A stretch of DNA of 64,000 nucleotides. Source: Cylicocyclus nassatus. Taxonomy: Eukaryota; Nematoda; Chromadorea; Rhabditida; Strongylidae. Shown piece by piece: positions 24,596-37,146 of this stretch. The notes under the pieces were generated by a model. The model did no database searches, was not told where the DNA came from, and worked only from the letters and a program-made list of their open reading frames with translations. Location of the stretch: positions 81,919,322-81,983,321 of the forward strand of contig CATQJL010000223.1 of NCBI GenBank assembly GCA_958299035.1, written 5' to 3'. The translations under genes and the position numbers were made by a program. How positions within the stretch are numbered: position 1 is the stretch's first letter; each line of letters starts with the position of its first letter.

Positions 24596-27500
24596 ATGTC
24601 GAAAAAAGCAAAACGGGGAGTAAGTTAGAGAAAAAGGCAAATATTGTCGACGTGGGATTTTGTGGAACGTCATCAATCGATACACAACTAATATGTTTCT
24701 ATATTTCAGTGCAACAAAATGATGCAGGATCCGAATATGCCCACACATCATCCAGATATGATGGTCGAACATCGTCATATCGATGGTGAACTCGTTGATG
24801 ATGCGAAAGTCAATCATGAACCACATCACCTCGTCGGTGAAGTACATCATGGAGAACAGGAGGTACCGTATCTCGCTAGCTTCTCCGTTAGATGATCATA
24901 TTGGTATTTACCGATAACAATATGAAAAACTGCTATACTTTGAACAAATTATCTTATGAGTAGGATCGAATTAGCTGAAAACAATTTTTTTGGGTGCCCT
25001 AGTATCTGGCATGTAGGGCCTTCTTGCAATTAGGTCCATCTAAGGCCTCGGGCAGAGCACGCGATTTGATCGTCGCGATTCCATCTCCGCAATTTCCATT
25101 CATTTTCATTTTAAATTCAAGCATTTTGAGCTGGAAAAGTATCACAGTCGAAATGCAAGCTGATCGGCATGCAATGAACTCGTAACAGTTGTCTTGTAGC
25201 GATTGAATCGCAACGATGAAATCGTGTAAACTCAGTCCGAGGATTAAAGATAAGTCCGACACAGCCAATGCCGCTTCGGACTTGTAGAAGGTTTTAGGAT
25301 AGTTGTAATGAGAAAAGGACTTACCTGTAGGTGGACTTCAACTGAACAGGACTTATGTGGGTTGAAAAAGCGGTCTAATATGCCAGATTTCGGGGTATAA
25401 ATGAAGTTTCTTCTTTGCTTGAAAACTATCGAATGTAAAATACAGAATATACTGCAAGAGATAAAGGCTTGTTTCTTGCATCTAATTTTGCGCGGGTTAT
25501 CACGATTTTGCTCCCAGTAGATATTGCATTGCAAGTACAAATTGTTAAACTGCCATTCTATCTCTTTTATTCACATACTCCAGATATTTGATGATTTAAT
25601 TGTTTTATTTACCTAATCATTGTATGATGTCTAAATGTATCTCAACATCAAAGATCATGCGGTCTTTTCGGACAATGTTTTCCTAGTACAAGGGGAGGAA
25701 GAATATGTTTTGCAAATTTGAGTAGCTTTCGGAAAGGAAAAAGAATAGATTTTGTTATTTTATTTTGTTATTTTCAGTAGCTCTGGGAAAAAGTGCAAAT
25801 ATGAATATTGCATTTATTGGTTGACCACATACGTCAAATTTTGGGGGATTTAGCTGGTATGAGCCTTATGAAAAAATTGAAGTGAAAAAAGGCTTGATGG
25901 AAGAGTTGCCGTTGCGGATTATACTTTTAGGAAACTCCTCACCTCGAGAAATTCGAGTATATTCTCCATATTCCGCGAACCTGTCCTGATATTGAGCAAG
26001 CAGTTGAGAACTTACCTCTGTGTATTTTTTTCTTATTTTAAGTACAATGGAATATCGGAATCACAGGGCGCTTATCGATCGTTGATGAATAGCGAAAACG
26101 GTTAAGAACGAAATTGGATACGAATTTCTATAGAACTTGTCCCATTTGTGTTTAATAGAGTGCATCATGTAGTAGATATCATCGACCAGTCTGTCATTCC
26201 ATCGATGTACTTTCAGGTGGATAACTGGGTCCTAGATGAGCGCATGAAAAGGATGATCATGGATCTTCAACGACATTGGCTTACGGACTACCAACAATCA
26301 CGAGAGAAGTTGCTAGTGGAAATGACAGAAAAGGTAGATTCTTAATGCTTTTCAATATTATGCAGCACCCTCCATCCAATTTTTTTGACAAATTAAAGTT
26401 TCTATGCAACGGTGCTGCAGGATTTCAGTTTATTGAAATAGTGTCAAGTTCGTTTTTCCTTTTGAGGAATTACCTTGGTATACGGTAATGGATACAAAAT
26501 CGGTGCGCACGGATCTGTCTAGTTCGGTGTAATATAGCTTGCTTGTGGTATTGATTCAGCGGGACACAACATTTCAGAATATAAAACCAGTACACAGGCA
26601 AATTTAAGTGTTTGATCTTTTGCTCGGGAAGACCCGGAGCTTCAGCTAAGCCAGTGCGCTTAAGCGACAGTTCATATGATTTAATCGTGGCCGAGAATTC
26701 ACTTCTCAACTCTCCCAGTGCCGTACTCCTTGCGAGCAGAAGTCGATTTCGAGTACGATGCAGGGCGAGTGTTTAGAATGTTCGGCCACGAATGTCAACA
26801 TATGGGTCTTTTTTTCTGACTTGAGCAATGGCCTTCAAAGGCACCGTCCACCCAGATTCTCGTCTTTCAGGTTTCTGTCGTTTCATGACCTTCGCATGTC
26901 CCTGACTTTGAATATAAAGTCGAGAATCCGCGAAAACCTCGACAATCCCCGTTCCGGGAGCCCACAGGTCGGCTTTCCGGAACGGTGATTGGATGGGCGC
27001 GCACAAATGGGCGGGCGTGGATGGGGGAGGGCGGGTAGGTGGAGGTCTTCGTGCATCTTCGTTATTCCGGAGCGGTTTTCTTGCTTCAGAAACGACATTT
27101 TGCACTGCGATTTGGGCATTGTCTTGATGGGAGGCCCTACTATCATATGCTGCCAAAAGCTCAAGACTCTCAACTTAGGGTGGACGGTGACCTCCCAATC
27201 ATTATTCAGACATGAAGTCTGAATACTTATCAATCCGAAGTTATCTAGAAAAAAGGCACTCCGTTTAGGTTTAGCAGTTCTCGAAATTTCTGAAAGAACA
27301 TATGAGCGATCTTACGTGAATGTATGGTAGCTTTCCATATAGTGCTTTTTCTGTGGAGTATTTCTTGTGCGCATCCGGGATTTTTATAGCGAACGTTCCT
27401 GCACTAAATGCTAAATAATTTCGCAGGACTAAACTTTACATAATCATTCTCCATTTGCAGCTTCATCAGGAATTCTTGTCAGATCAGCAAAAGATCCGTA

Positions 27501-27925
27501 CGGAATTGCTGACACAGTTCAAAGATGAGCTGGATACCACAAGGTAATTCACTTTCCATCTTATTCTAGTATCTCACTATCATACCTATCTTAGGGCTGA
27601 ACTAGAAGACAAGTATCGAGAATCGCTGAAGATGGAGATAGCCAAATTGACAGAGAAACATAAAAGGGAGCTTGCGGCTACGAAGAAAAAGCAGTGGTGT
27701 TGGCAGTGTGAAAGCGAGGTAGAGTGACTAGAATTGTCAGCTTTTATCTGTTTTTCTATGATTTTTTAGGCAATCTATCACTGTTGCTGGAACACTGCCT
27801 ACTGTAGTGTCGAATGTCAGCAGGGACACTGGGCCACGCACAAGAAGTTTTGCCGGCGCAAGAAGGGTCAACAGCAGGCGCAAAGCTCACAAAATAATTC
27901 GCAGCAGAACACACAGCAACAGTAA
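24596..27925 (+). CDS. MYND-finger coiled-coil protein, BRA/BRAM1 (ZMYND8/11)-like
   Basis: The C-terminal MYND finger and preceding coiled coil match the BS69/BRAM1/ZMYND family. In C. elegans the related BRA proteins bind TGF-beta-type receptors. Plus-strand exons are 24596-24619, 24710-24862, 26043-26100, 26173-26333 (or from 26176), 27461-27543, 27595-27718 and 27770-27925, giving about 252 residues. The start MSKKAKRG precedes a His/Met-rich acidic segment. Residues about 110-205 are long charged helices ([35 protein letters not shown]). The finger reads [37 protein letters not shown], with all C/H zinc ligands present. The tail is Gln/Asn-rich. Exons 3 and 4 are chosen by phase only and are the weakest part. 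Introns hold a CGCGAT MITE and a foldback at 26838. Confidence 0.85.
25032..25246. mobile_element. CGCGAT-family MITE in MYND-gene intron
   Basis: The ends AAGGCCTCGGGCAGAGCACG and its degraded complement ACTCAGTCCGAGGATT flank CGCGATTTGATCGTCGCGATT and an inverted partner. It is the same design as 15484, 29262 and 58870. Confidence 0.7.
26838..27192. mobile_element. Foldback MITE (AGGCACCGTCCACCC ends)
   Basis: Left AAGGCACCGTCCACCC pairs with right GGGTGGACGGTGACCT, with further inverted blocks (TCGTCTTTCAGG, CGGCTTTCCGGAACGG against CCGGAGCGGTTTTC). It occupies the intron before MYND-gene exon 5. Confidence 0.65.
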
Positions 27926-29671
27926 AAAATACCGAAATAGGCAGCGATTTTCTTGCCGAGTTTTATATCCGAGCATAAATATGGCCTATATTAGGCCGCA
28001 TCCATCTTAGGTAGCATGAAACATCAAACAGTCAGAAACGTGACCCAAGACATGCCTACACAGCATTCAAATCAAGCGGTTTGTGGTCTGTTTTTACTTC
28101 GTGCAGGAGAAGAATTGTTTTTACTTCGCATTTTCACGAAAAAATGTTTGCTCAGTTTGTTTGAAGCCTATTTTTGAAGATGATATAGATAACCTTGAGC
28201 TGATAATTTAGCGTTTGAGTATTGAAAAGCTAATTTACGCTATCCCTCTGAAAGAGTCAATGAGAAATTTTCTTTGCTCTCTCACCTTGTCCGCACGTGT
28301 GCAACATTTTCAGTGACGCATTCTTTTTCTTTTCCATTTTTTCGCGCATGTGTATGAGCCACCGATGCAAGCAATGCATGTGTTTCCAGCGTTCGCAGGC
28401 AGATTGTAAGTCCCCCTCATTCGTTATACGAGGAATTCAGCTGGACTGCGATGCCGCGTTGGTCGTACCACGTACATTGTCTGCGTCAGATCTATTGATT
28501 GTGTCGCTGTGCATATTTAGCTGTTGTAAAGATCAGGAAGCAATTTGTTTGTTTAGAAGCGATTTCAAATATGCTTCCCTTCTTATAAGAAAAATTTTGG
28601 GTTTCTTCAAGGAGGTCATTTGCGCTTTTGTCACTGGATATTATAAACTCCGAAGTTTTTTTCAGCGTCAGAAGTGGAACTTCTCGACATTTCTTGTTTT
28701 AGTCATTAACTGTATTAATTTTCTTCTGTTGATGTTTCCTTATTTACGTTTCTCTATGTATCGGTTGTATCCTTTCTATTTGGAATTCCACTGGTAGTTG
28801 TCACAGCGATACTCAAAACTGCATGTATTCTAACTATGTTCATGTTGAGAAATGAAATCATTGTTCATAAGTAGTGCATGAGAAATCTTGTTGTTATCAG
28901 GAGTAGTACTGGGTACTGGTACTTCTTATGGCAGTTGCGAAGCCTGTCCATCGATTTTGACTCAGTCGTTAAACCCAGTGAAAGCTGAAAAAAAAACAAC
29001 AAAATGGGTGTTTACGAGGAAATAAGCAAACCAGATCTCACATGCAAGGTCCAGGCGGATCTGGACACATGTAGATCGCAAATGAAAACTCATTTGAGGA
29101 GAGTGGGTGGGGACTAAGGGCTGGTCTCAGTCGAAGGTGATTCCCCATGATGCAAGGCGTACGCGAGCGTTGAGGAAATAATGGAGAATCTCGACCTTTG
29201 CGCACCATCCTCGCCGCAGTTCATTTTGGCAGTCTTTCATGGATTTTTTAACTAATTAAGGTCTCGGGCAGAGTTCACGCGATTTCATCGTCTGATTCAG
29301 TCGCTACAAGACAAATGTTACGAGTTCATTGCATGCCGAACTTCTTGTATTTCGGTTGTGACAGTTAGTCACGATTAGTCGTGTTGGAAAACTATCACAG
29401 CCGAAATGCAAGAAGATCGGCGTGCAATGATATTTACAGTTGTCTTGTCGCGATCAATCGCGACGATCAAATCGCGTGAACTCTGCCCGAGGTTTAAGAC
29501 AAAGCTAAGGCGACATTGCAGATTGCACTTTCGGCTACAAATTCTCCAAACCAAACTCGCTACTGTTTTGCGGACTTTTTGCACTGGTTGCATGCTGTTG
29601 TGTGGGGATCCACCGTCTTCGTGAAAGCCTCGCAAAAGTCCGCAAGCAGGCGCAAGTTGTCGGCTACACGT
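27926..29671. other. 3' flank of MYND gene and intergenic DNA
   Basis: A long plus-strand frame at 28297-28797 is cysteine- and phenylalanine-rich with no domain and probably lies in 3' UTR or flank. A CGCGAT MITE occupies 29262-29503. No other gene is supported. Confidence 0.5.
29262..29503. mobile_element. CGCGAT-family MITE
   Basis: The ends AGGTCTCGGGCAGAGTTCAC and GTGAACTCTGCCCGAGG are inverted repeats followed by CGCGATTTCATCGTC / GCGACGATCAAATCGCG. It is the cleanest copy of the family in the window. Confidence 0.8.
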
Positions 29672-29873
29672 CAGGCACCCGCCATACTTGATCCGCTTAA
29701 TCCACTTGATCCGCTTGATCCTCTTCATCATTGGTCAATTCAGTGAACTGACCAATAGTGAAGTGGATGAAGTGGATCATGCGGACAACCGCTTCGCTAT
29801 TGCTCTATTCACTGAATCGACCAATGACGAAGCGGATCAAGTGTATTAAGCGGATCAAGTATGGCGGGTGCCT
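29672..29873. mobile_element. Foldback MITE (AGGCACCCGCCATACTTGATC ends)
   Basis: Left AGGCACCCGCCATACTTGAT and right ATCAAGTATGGCGGGTGCCT are exact complements, with repeated CCGCTTAATCC/GGATTAAGCGG-like steps inside. A second copy is at 63356-63549. Confidence 0.8.
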
Positions 29874-29922
29874 CAGGAGGTGCGCCGCGCGCGGCGGCCG
29901 CTTCGCCGCGGCGTCCCGATCT

Positions 29923-30910
29923 TAGGGATCGTTCAGACCGCGCCTGTACCCGCCCAAATACGTCCGAATACGTCCAAATACGCCCGAATACGTCCGAATA
30001 CGTCCAAATACGTCCGAATACGTCCAAATACGCCCAAATACGTCCGAATACGCCCAAACCCGCCCGAACGTCGAAACTGCCAATGCGCAGCAAATTGCAT
30101 GCAAATTGGCATATTGGAGCACGCGTGGAATACTGCGTGCGTGGTGCATATATGGTAGCCACACGTAGCTCGACGTTACATACCGATTTTCATATGCGAC
30201 TAGCGGGATTACAAAGATCAATCGACTTTGCGTCTGTTTTTATTTCTTCTCATGTTTGCTGACTCTAGGTGAGTTCTAACTTTCGTGCTGTGCGTTTTCT
30301 TGTTTTTTTTTCGGGTTTTTTCTTTTCTGCTCCAAGTGGAAGTGCATCTGCGTCTGTGTGTAAGTACACACACATACACAACACACACACGCATACGCAC
30401 ACTATGGCATTCTCACTCACACACATGCACACACACACTCACACAAACAATATATACCCACCTACTGTACTTACACACAGACGCAGATGCACTTTCACTT
30501 GGAGCAGAAAGGAAAAAACCCGAAAAAACAAAAAAACGCACAGCACGAAAGTTAGAACTCACCTAGAGTCAGCAAACATGAGAAGAAATAAAAACAGACG
30601 CAAAGTCGATTGATCTTTGTAATCCCGCTAGTCGCATATGAAAATCGGTATGTAACGTCGAGCTACGTGTGGCTACCATATATGCACCACGCACGCACTA
30701 TTCCACGCGTGCTCCAATATGCCAATCTGCATGCAATTTGCTGCGCATTGGCAGTTTCGGCGTTCGGGCGGGTTTGAGCGTATTCGGACGTATTTGGGCG
30801 TATTTGGACGTATTCGGACGTATTTGGACGTATTCGGACGTATTCGGGCGTATTTGGACGTATTCGGACGTATTTGGGCGGGTACAGGCGCGGTCTGAAC
30901 GATCCCTTAG
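29923..30910. repeat. Long near-perfect palindrome with decamer arrays in both arms
   Basis: Arms of about 430 bases are mirror copies. The left starts TAGGGATCGTTCAGACCGCG and the right ends CGCGGTCTGAACGATCCCTTA. Each arm carries an array of the decamers CGTCCGAATA and CGTCCAAATA (29948-30062 and 30770-30885), then GCACGCGTGGAA, GTTTGCTGACTCTAGGTGAG and AGTGCATCTGCGTCTGTGTG. The centre (about 30365-30470) is a CA-rich microsatellite. No coding is supported; long frames here are products of the repeat. Confidence 0.85.
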
Positions 30911-33051
30911 GACCCATAGAGCTGCCCATATCAAAGACTCCTGGCTGCAAAAACACGGGGGTGGGGATGGAGGCAGGTACGTGACTCAATGCCGTAAGTA
31001 ACATCGCGCTTGGAGTGCTGCTGTTGTATTGGTTGAAGTACGCTGCGGCGTCGCTTTGCGAAAAATTCGCGCCGATCGTACCTCCTGACCGTCCCCCAAG
31101 TTGTCAACAGCTTTGCACTAGTGCCAACTTGGAAAACGACACCGTAGATCGGTTGTGGTTATAACCTCCGACTTAGAGTGATACTTTGTCCCAACAACGA
31201 TGGCATGATAGCACTCGGCGATTCAGTGTAAACTCCATACAAATGAGATGGAAATTGTTAGGTTGAATCTTGCTGTGCCGAACACGTTGCTAGGTGGTCC
31301 TTTATTCGTCAGTCTGCGTTTCGACGCTTTTGTCTTCATCAGAGGCAGGCATGGACTAGTTCAAACAGTCATCTGTGACACCGGTCCACCAGACGTCTCC
31401 ACTGGTCTAGCCAGTTCTCGGCTCTTCCCTTAATACAGTGATACAGAAAATTGCAAAGGCAACAGACAACTAATGAACCATTCAGTTGGAATGTCCGTAT
31501 ATGATGTAGTTCGTCGCGACGGATGAATGATGTATACTGAGCTGGATGTCACATAATAGCGTCTCTTTCTCACCTATATTCTGCTCCAATCGGGACCAGA
31601 CCGAACCCCCGGCGTAGATTTGCGCGCTCGCAGCGCTAACGGTCTGCGCTGCATATGCGCGCTGTCGGAGAGAGCGAAAGGATTGAAGAGAGAGCAGAGA
31701 AGCAGGCCTTGGGCGTGACCGCAAAATCCTAGCGGCGCGGACTCCCGCCATGCCAATTTTGGCCTGGTTGAGATTGGGGCAGACTGTACTTCACTGAGCT
31801 CTAGCGGTGCGGATGCGTCGCTCCACGTGGATTGTTTGCCTACTCCGGATCGAAAAAGACCTTGGCACCTGATTCATCGATGCGGGCTTTGTAGAAGAAC
31901 TTCCGCTTCAGATGATAAAAGTAGTCCTTTTCAGATCAAACATAGATTAGAATGTAGGATAGTTCATAATGGACTGCGTTGGGAAAATGGAAGTTATGGT
32001 AGATGAGTCCATAGGTGATACCGATCAGGGTGATACACAGTGGTAGGTGGGGTTGATTCATTGTACACTATATCAAGATTGCACTTAAGCTCTTCTGAGG
32101 ATGAAGTTACCTATGTCAACAACAATTGCGCAAGCACTTCCAAGGAGGACCACACATATTGCCGCTGTACAAAACGTGTACATAATGGAAACAGATGGCA
32201 TGATGACAGCTATGAGGTAGGTTTACTGTTTAAATGTGGTTCAAGTTTCATCTGTTCTTCAGGTTTTGGTTTTAGGAACCTTTGTATAATATCCGCGAAA
32301 GAAATACTGAGAATTGTCATGTGGACAATGATGCGAATCGTAAACAGGTATTAAGCTTTGGTCATGTTGCGGGATTGGCGTGGTGTCTGAGCATATTTTG
32401 AAACGTGAAGCCGCACCTATGGTCATCATCCCTGTTCATGTCATTTTATCACTTATGAATTCACCTATCTCTACATACTATATTAAGCAGATAGTTTGTA
32501 AGTGTGCAGTAACTTTAACCCTAACTTGATGTGAAAACGGATTGAGCTCAAGCTTTGCAACATATGTTTTCGACCCCGGAGAATGATATAGACTATTTTT
32601 CAAGAAGACTCGCTGGGTTTTTCTATTGATTTATTGATTTGTTTGTGTATTTCTAAGGAAAGGAAAACTTATCGTGTTTAGTAACATAACATGGAATGGG
32701 GGGGGGGGTCTCACAGTGCAGTAATTATGCTGACGACCGAAACAGCGTCTACCTCATTCCCCGTAAACAAAGACTTGGGTTGAACCGGGAAAGCCAGCTA
32801 CTTGTCGTACTGGTTCGTGTCGGGCCACAGGTTCGGGGTACCTGCGCATCTTCACAGCCCGCTATATGAGGGCTTGACTTGGCCAGACTGATTTCCGTTT
32901 TTACTCACAAAGTTCATCGACTCAAATCACTCAACAACATGAACCCAACCCGAGAAAGTCGGGTACAGCAATCTCCTGAAGTGGGGGAAATTTCTTCATC
33001 GACTATATGAGACCCAATACACTACGCCGGGTCCCGTAGTAGCGCTCAGGG
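30911..33051. other. Repeat-rich DNA with no supported gene
   Basis: This holds a hammerhead-like motif (31318-31342), a foldback at 31580-31783 (CTGCTCCAATCGGGACCAG against CTGGTTGAGATTGGGGCAG) and an 11-base G tract (32698-32708). A short plus-strand frame at 32040-32354 has no recognisable domain. Confidence 0.45.
31318..31342 (-). ncRNA. Hammerhead-ribozyme-like core, probable Penelope terminal fragment
   Basis: The minus strand reads CTGATGA, then AGAC-AAAAGC-GTC able to form a short stem II, then GAAAC. These are the two invariant strands of a hammerhead core in the right spacing. The closing stem III and cleavage triplet are not evident by eye. The layout matches the CTGACGA..GAAAC motifs inside the Penelope-like elements at 40.7-45.9 kb, so this is probably a solo element terminus. 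Confidence 0.45.
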
Positions 33052-36000
33052 GCCGTCATCCTTTGCCGAAAAAGCCCAAAAGCGTTAAAAAAGCCCGAAA
33101 AAGCCCAAAAAATCCCAAAAAGGTCCAAAAAAGCCAGAAACGCCAGAAAGAGCCGGACCACCCCTTCTGCGCGTACGTCTGCCGTCTATACTTCAAAATA
33201 ACTTTAGAATTTGACCTTAGCACAGGTCATCACATCAGGAATGCCACAGGCAAACACAGGCACTGATGTCAGTGAAAGACGACCTTCCCAGAGTTTGCAA
33301 TTTTGACGCAAGTTGAAGCAGGACAAGAAGCGTAGTCGCGAACCTCTCCATACGTATTCACAAGTATATGCTAATTTACAGAAAGCATTATACACCGTTA
33401 TAGTTTACACTCGTCTTCCTCTCCACTTCATGACAGTCCCTCAAGTGCCGGCGCCTCATCTTCAATCGCGTCGCAGTGCAGCAACGACCTCTACGAGATC
33501 CAGACAAACGCCATCGCTTCATAGACAATTGTGGCTGCATGCTTAGATTTGCTATTTTGCTATTACTTCCAACATTCCGCTCCTTATTCCTTCTGCCGGC
33601 GGGAGTGTGCCGATATTGTCGGCATTTCCTTGATTCTATATCACGTCGCTTGTATCTCACCGAATAGTGCCGTAAAGGTCATGCCATAAGCATGACGCTG
33701 TGATTTAAGTCTGTTTACTGCCCAGATGCCTAGTAACTTATATAGCCACGGCTATAATCGTCAGCATTCTACCACAGCACCCACGTGTGCTAGTTGACTG
33801 TTCATAAAGCTCTAACAGCTAATGTGTCCTATATAACACACTCCAAAAGGCGCTATTTCGCCTTAGGCTACACTAAAGCCTTGAACCATCGATACATGAA
33901 TCCCCTGCGGATGCTTTCTCCCTCTACCAGCATGCCAATTCTAGGGAGTCGCACATAGATTAATTTCCGATCAGGTATTTGAAGTAGTATCCTGTATAGA
34001 GTAAAGCCTACCGTGCACATTCGCATGGAATACACAGAAATGGGCAAAATAATTTATGAGCACTCGCTTGATCTAGCCATATGTTACGGAAGAAATCAAT
34101 TTTGACGTAACGGTCGTATGCATCCAAAAGTTATCCCTGCCACTGCTAAACAAACTCTGGATCCTTCCCTGGATCAAATGATTCTTTTCCAAAGTTTTCC
34201 TCTGGAAAAGAGTCATCTGTCTTACCGGACAAATTCCAAATTCCAGTCGAATGTAGCAGTGAATTGCAAGCCAAGCGTAACTTCTCATCATGCACTACAA
34301 GTATGCGATGTCATTGTGATAACTCTGTTCATCGATGTCTGTGTCCAGATGATTCAATTAATGCCCTTAGAAATCGCTCATCTACAATACTACGGCTAGG
34401 AACTCCAGTTTTCACTATAACGCGATAGGTAAAGACGTGGTAGCAATTTCAGATGAAAGCGAATTTACGTTGTCAATTGCATCTTCAATTTAGCTGAATC
34501 AGCTTAAGAGATATTCTTAGCGGAATGCGAAGTTCGTCTTAGCAAGTTGACTGGATGCTGTTCTTGCTTGCATTGAGCTACTGTCCTAGTACATTGCCAT
34601 TTTTCGTTTGAAAGAACGGTGACGGTTTCGTGTGAAACCCAGACTTTCAATATACAATGTTCATCGAGTAATGAGTCCACTTCTGTTAATTTAGCACTTG
34701 AACGAGCAGTAATCAACGAGAAATGTACTGCGCAGTGTCACCACGGACATGTATCTATTGCTCTTTAAGGTACCCTTCACTACCACATATCAGCTGATCC
34801 GTTGCCGTTCGAGGAAGATTCACACGGTGCCTTTGCACCACCAATGGTTTAGTGACATCACCAAGACATCACACCGCTGGTAGAGATCATAAGAAACCAT
34901 TAGCATCTCCGTAGCAGCATTCACGTCTGCAGCAATTCTCGCGATCGCGACCTACCTAGGTGGTCCCATTGTTCATACGTTGTTAAAGTGGTGATCCGCG
35001 TAATCAAAGTGATGATCCGCATAATCTTATGGATGCTACGTTTACTATCAGCTCCAATTGCGTATTGCTTGCCAAAACTAGCAAAATCCAATAAACATGG
35101 GAGGCGTGCAAGTGGTACCCAGGCAGCCGACTGCTGCCGCAGCCAGCCGCCAGAGCCGCCGGTAAAGCCGCTGCATATGGTACAGTAATTATGCTCGTCG
35201 TCTAAATCTCTTGCCGAGAGGTTTCCTCGCACCTCGTTGCTCTGAGGTGCGAAATCAGCCTTAGGAAAGCGTGATATCCTCGATATAATTTTGAACAGCA
35301 AAAATTTCGTTTTTTTAGAAACATGCAAATAGTGAATAGAGGAGGGTTTTTCTAGAGGAAAATGATCACAAACAAAATACTTTAAAACTCATAGGAAGCA
35401 GAGAAAAAATTAGGAATTTTCAAATTTCTGGAGATTTTTTTCGCTTTCACGTTGAAGATTGGAGGAGAACATTTACAAGAAAATGTCATGCTTATAACGC
35501 TAAGAAAACTGTGTCAAAATGGTTATTTCATACCTCAGGAAAGTAGTGATGTTAAGCGAGCTTAAGGCAAAGTAAGTCAATCAAACTGAGTAGGTCAATG
35601 ATAGCGTGATATCCTATCCTCAACATCTATATCATTTTGAGCAGCAGAGAAACAATTACAAAACTGAATAAAATGAAATAATCATTTTGACAGAGTTTTC
35701 TTACCGTTATAAGCACGACATTCCCCTGTAATTGTTCTCGTCCATTCTTCGACGTCAAAGCGAAAAAAATCTCTAGAAATTTGAGAATTCCTAACTTTTT
35801 CAGCTTCTACTTCCTTTGAGTTTTGAAGTGATTTGAATTCGTGATCATTTTCTTTTGAATTTGAATTTCAATTGTTATTTGTTGAATTTTCTTTTCAAAA
35901 ACCTCTTCCCTGTTTATCCTTGTTTATTTGCATGTTCTTCAAAAAACATGAATTTTCTGCTGTTCAAAATAATGTATATATAGAGGACATCAGGCTTTCC

Positions 36001-37146
36001 TTAGGCTGGTATCGCACCTCAGAGCGACGAGGTGCGAGGAAACCTCTCGGCAAGAGTTTTAGACGACGAGCGTAGTTACTGTACCATCTGCAGCGGCTTT
36101 GCCGGCAGCTCTGGGGACTGGCTGCGGCAGCAGTCGGCTGCCTGGGTACCACTTGCTACGCACCTAACAGGAATGGATTCCAACAGTTTCAGCTGTTGTG
36201 AGCAACTTCTAAAGAAAAAGAAGAGATTTCACACTATATTTCGCTACTGTGCTGTTTTTTCTTAAAAACTCCTTTCCCGGAACGCTACAGTGCTTATCAG
36301 CCTTATGATTTCGGTCATAATCAGGAGGTTACTGTAGCAGTTCTTCTCGCCTGGATCCTTTCAAAACGCCAAATCGTCAACTACCCGCCATTTCTTGAAT
36401 CGTCGTCGTCTTCAAGAAGCTGCCATCAACAATCTTACAACTGCCACCGTCCACTACAACTACTACCAGCTTCTTCTTGTCAACTCCAATGGTTCACTCC
36501 TCAACGACTAGCCGTACAACTCAGTCAACGTCACATCTACAACGTATAATCCCTCACCTCCATGTAGATGCAGTTGTACTAGTCATGTATATAACTATTA
36601 TCATTCTCTACATGTATGTATCCCCTTGTCTGGCCGGAGTATCATCGACCGATCGATGATTCCTGATACCCGTGCCATATGACGTCATAGCGGATACCAG
36701 GCTAACGTATGCCGACGTTGCAGGCGTAGTTGTCGCCTTTGTGGATGTATCTGTTGGTGTGCACAGTACACTAGCCCAACAGATTTATTGAGTCAGACGA
36801 CTTGTCCGCATTGGGACAGTGGTGGAGAATGCTAACGATAACAGACGGAGCAAAGTAATTTGACATGCATCTGGGCGATAAACGCACTCATATCACAGCA
36901 GTTCATGCTTATGGCATGACCTTTACGGTAATCTAGCGAAGAAATGGCATGGTTGTGAGGATGTGCCGACAATATCGGCACAGAATTCTACCAAAAGTTC
37001 GACTCTGCGTTCCGGCTCTTTCTAGCGCTTTCGGACTTTTTCGCGTTTTTGGGCTTCTTTGGGCTGTTCGGGCTTTTTTGGGTTTTTTCGGGCTTTTTCT
37101 TGCTTTTTTGGGCGCTTTTGGGTTTTTTGGCGAAATAAGACGGGTG
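33052..37146. mobile_element. 4.1-kb long-arm foldback element
   Basis: The left arm from about 33052 (CGAAAAAGCCCAAAAGCG, later GTGCCGATATTGTCGGCA and CCGTAAAGGTCATGCCATAA) is mirrored on the right between about 36700 and 37146. Arms run several hundred bases with spaced mismatches. No transposase-like frame is visible in the unpaired interior (33870-35090 and 36170-36700). A second palindrome is inserted at 35095-36171. The superfamily is not recognisable from the ends. Confidence 0.7.
35095..36171. mobile_element. 1.1-kb palindromic element nested in the 33-37 kb foldback
   Basis: The left arm begins AGTGGTACCCAGGCAGCCGA and the right arm ends with its complement. Pairing continues through CTCTTGCCGAGAGGTTTCCT and GGAGATTTTTTTCGCTTT to a centre near 35585. 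Arms are about 480 bases with high identity. No coding is visible. Confidence 0.8.

Noticed and set aside
28297..28797. 166-codon plus-strand open frame after the MYND gene
   Set aside because: Composition is low-complexity (F, C, L, S), no domain is recognisable, no splice signals fit, and it lies in the probable 3' flank. Treated as chance.
29809..31004. Several overlapping frames of 90-130 codons with repeated R-I-R-P-N-T/Y-S-D-V-F motifs
   Set aside because: They are translations of the decamer array on both strands of the palindrome; mirrored arms give the same peptides twice. Not genes.
31482..31756. Minus-strand frames rich in A, R, S
   Set aside because: They coincide with the inverted-repeat element at 31580-31783 and have no domain.
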